Shown here one piece after another: positions 63,778 to 64,000 of a stretch of DNA of 64,000 bases. Each line of letters starts with the position of its first letter. Positions within the stretch are counted from its first letter, which is position 1. The notes beneath the pieces are model-generated. The model had not been told where the DNA came from. It did not search any database and was given only the letters and a program-made list of their open reading frames with translations. Where the stretch lies: the NCBI RefSeq assembly GCF_000304335.1, contig NZ_CAJF01000004.1:102178-166177 (forward strand), given 5' to 3'. The position numbers and the translations under genes are program-made. Source of the stretch: Microbacterium yannicii PS01 (GTDB lineage: Bacteria; Actinomycetota; Actinomycetes; Actinomycetales; Microbacteriaceae).

Positions 63778-64000
63778 CGAGCCGTCGCGAACGGCCGCCG
63801 CGTTCGGCGTGCCGCGGCCGTTCGCGACGGCTCGATGATCCCGAGCGGCCGTTCGCGACGGCTCGGCGGGCGCCGTGACGGGGCGTCCGCGGGAGCGAGC
63901 GTGGCGCGGCATCCCGCGATCGAGACGTCACGAATGGCCGCCGCCAGTGCGTGCGCACAGCCGTTCGCGACGGTTCGATGATTCCGCACGGCCGTTCGCG
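63778..64000. repeat. Palindromic tandem repeat with ~143-bp period (continues past the window)
   Basis: A 57-bp palindromic unit, with perfect 21-base arms at 63778-63798 and 63814-63834, recurs in diverged form at 63921-63977. Each is followed by ATGATYCCG and another right-arm copy (63847-63865 and from 63990). The core is GGCCGTTCGCGACGG. There is no coding sequence in this 257-bp end region. Confidence 0.75.

Noticed and set aside
63778..64000. CRISPR array
   Set aside because: Repeats are palindromic, irregularly spaced and nested in a longer tandem unit, with no unique spacers and no cas genes.

Overview
The window is a high-GC actinobacterial chromosome segment. Gene content and order point to the family Microbacteriaceae, most likely Microbacterium or a close relative. 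The evidence is a WhiB-family regulator, an LCP cell-wall ligase, an acyl-CoA carboxylase with an epsilon subunit, a fused RmlC-RmlD protein, many GTG starts, and dispersed TCCCTGAGCC...GAAGGGA intergenic repeats. No rRNA, tRNA, CRISPR array, prophage or transposase was seen.

Region 1 (1-23 kb) is mostly housekeeping. It holds a partial MFS transporter, a phospho-sugar mutase with a purine nucleoside phosphorylase, an LpdA-type flavoprotein, an esterase, the carboxylase alpha chain, Maf, a TRAM-domain RNA methyltransferase and a two-component system with a third membrane partner. It continues with carboxylase beta and epsilon, biotin ligase, a PH-domain membrane protein, purK, purE, an LCP protein and a glycosyltransferase. 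From memory, this set closely follows the M. tuberculosis Rv3255c-Rv3308 neighbourhood, so the backbone looks ancestral.

Region 2 (about 22.5-57 kb) is a large surface-glycan island inserted into that backbone. It encodes dTDP-rhamnose synthesis (rmlA, rmlB, fused rmlCD), two RgpF-type rhamnan synthesis paralogues, UDP-galactopyranose mutase, a close GlfT2 relative and a GlfT1-like transferase. It also has two Wzm/Wzt ABC exporters (only the first with a C-terminal glycan-recognition domain), two Wzy/WaaL-type polymerase/ligase proteins, a UDP-sugar dehydrogenase, an epimerase and several GT2/GT4 enzymes. Two Gtr-like sets (GtrA flippase, GtrB-type GT2, large membrane protein) could decorate the polymer outside the cell. 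A secreted protein with six ~105-residue repeats opens the island. The simplest reading is a rhamnose- and galactofuranose-containing wall polymer, assembled on a lipid inside the cell, exported by ABC transporters, modified outside and attached to the wall by LCP- or WaaL-like enzymes.

Region 3 (57-64 kb) returns to backbone: manA, a whiB2-like regulator, a 975-residue glycosyltransferase/membrane fusion, a DUF5719 protein, a zincin relative that lacks its zinc motif, and a palindromic tandem repeat at the edge.

A pattern runs through the window. Many genes have a TANNNT -10 hexamer ending exactly 6-7 nt before the start codon, the signature of leaderless transcription. I used it to settle several starts.
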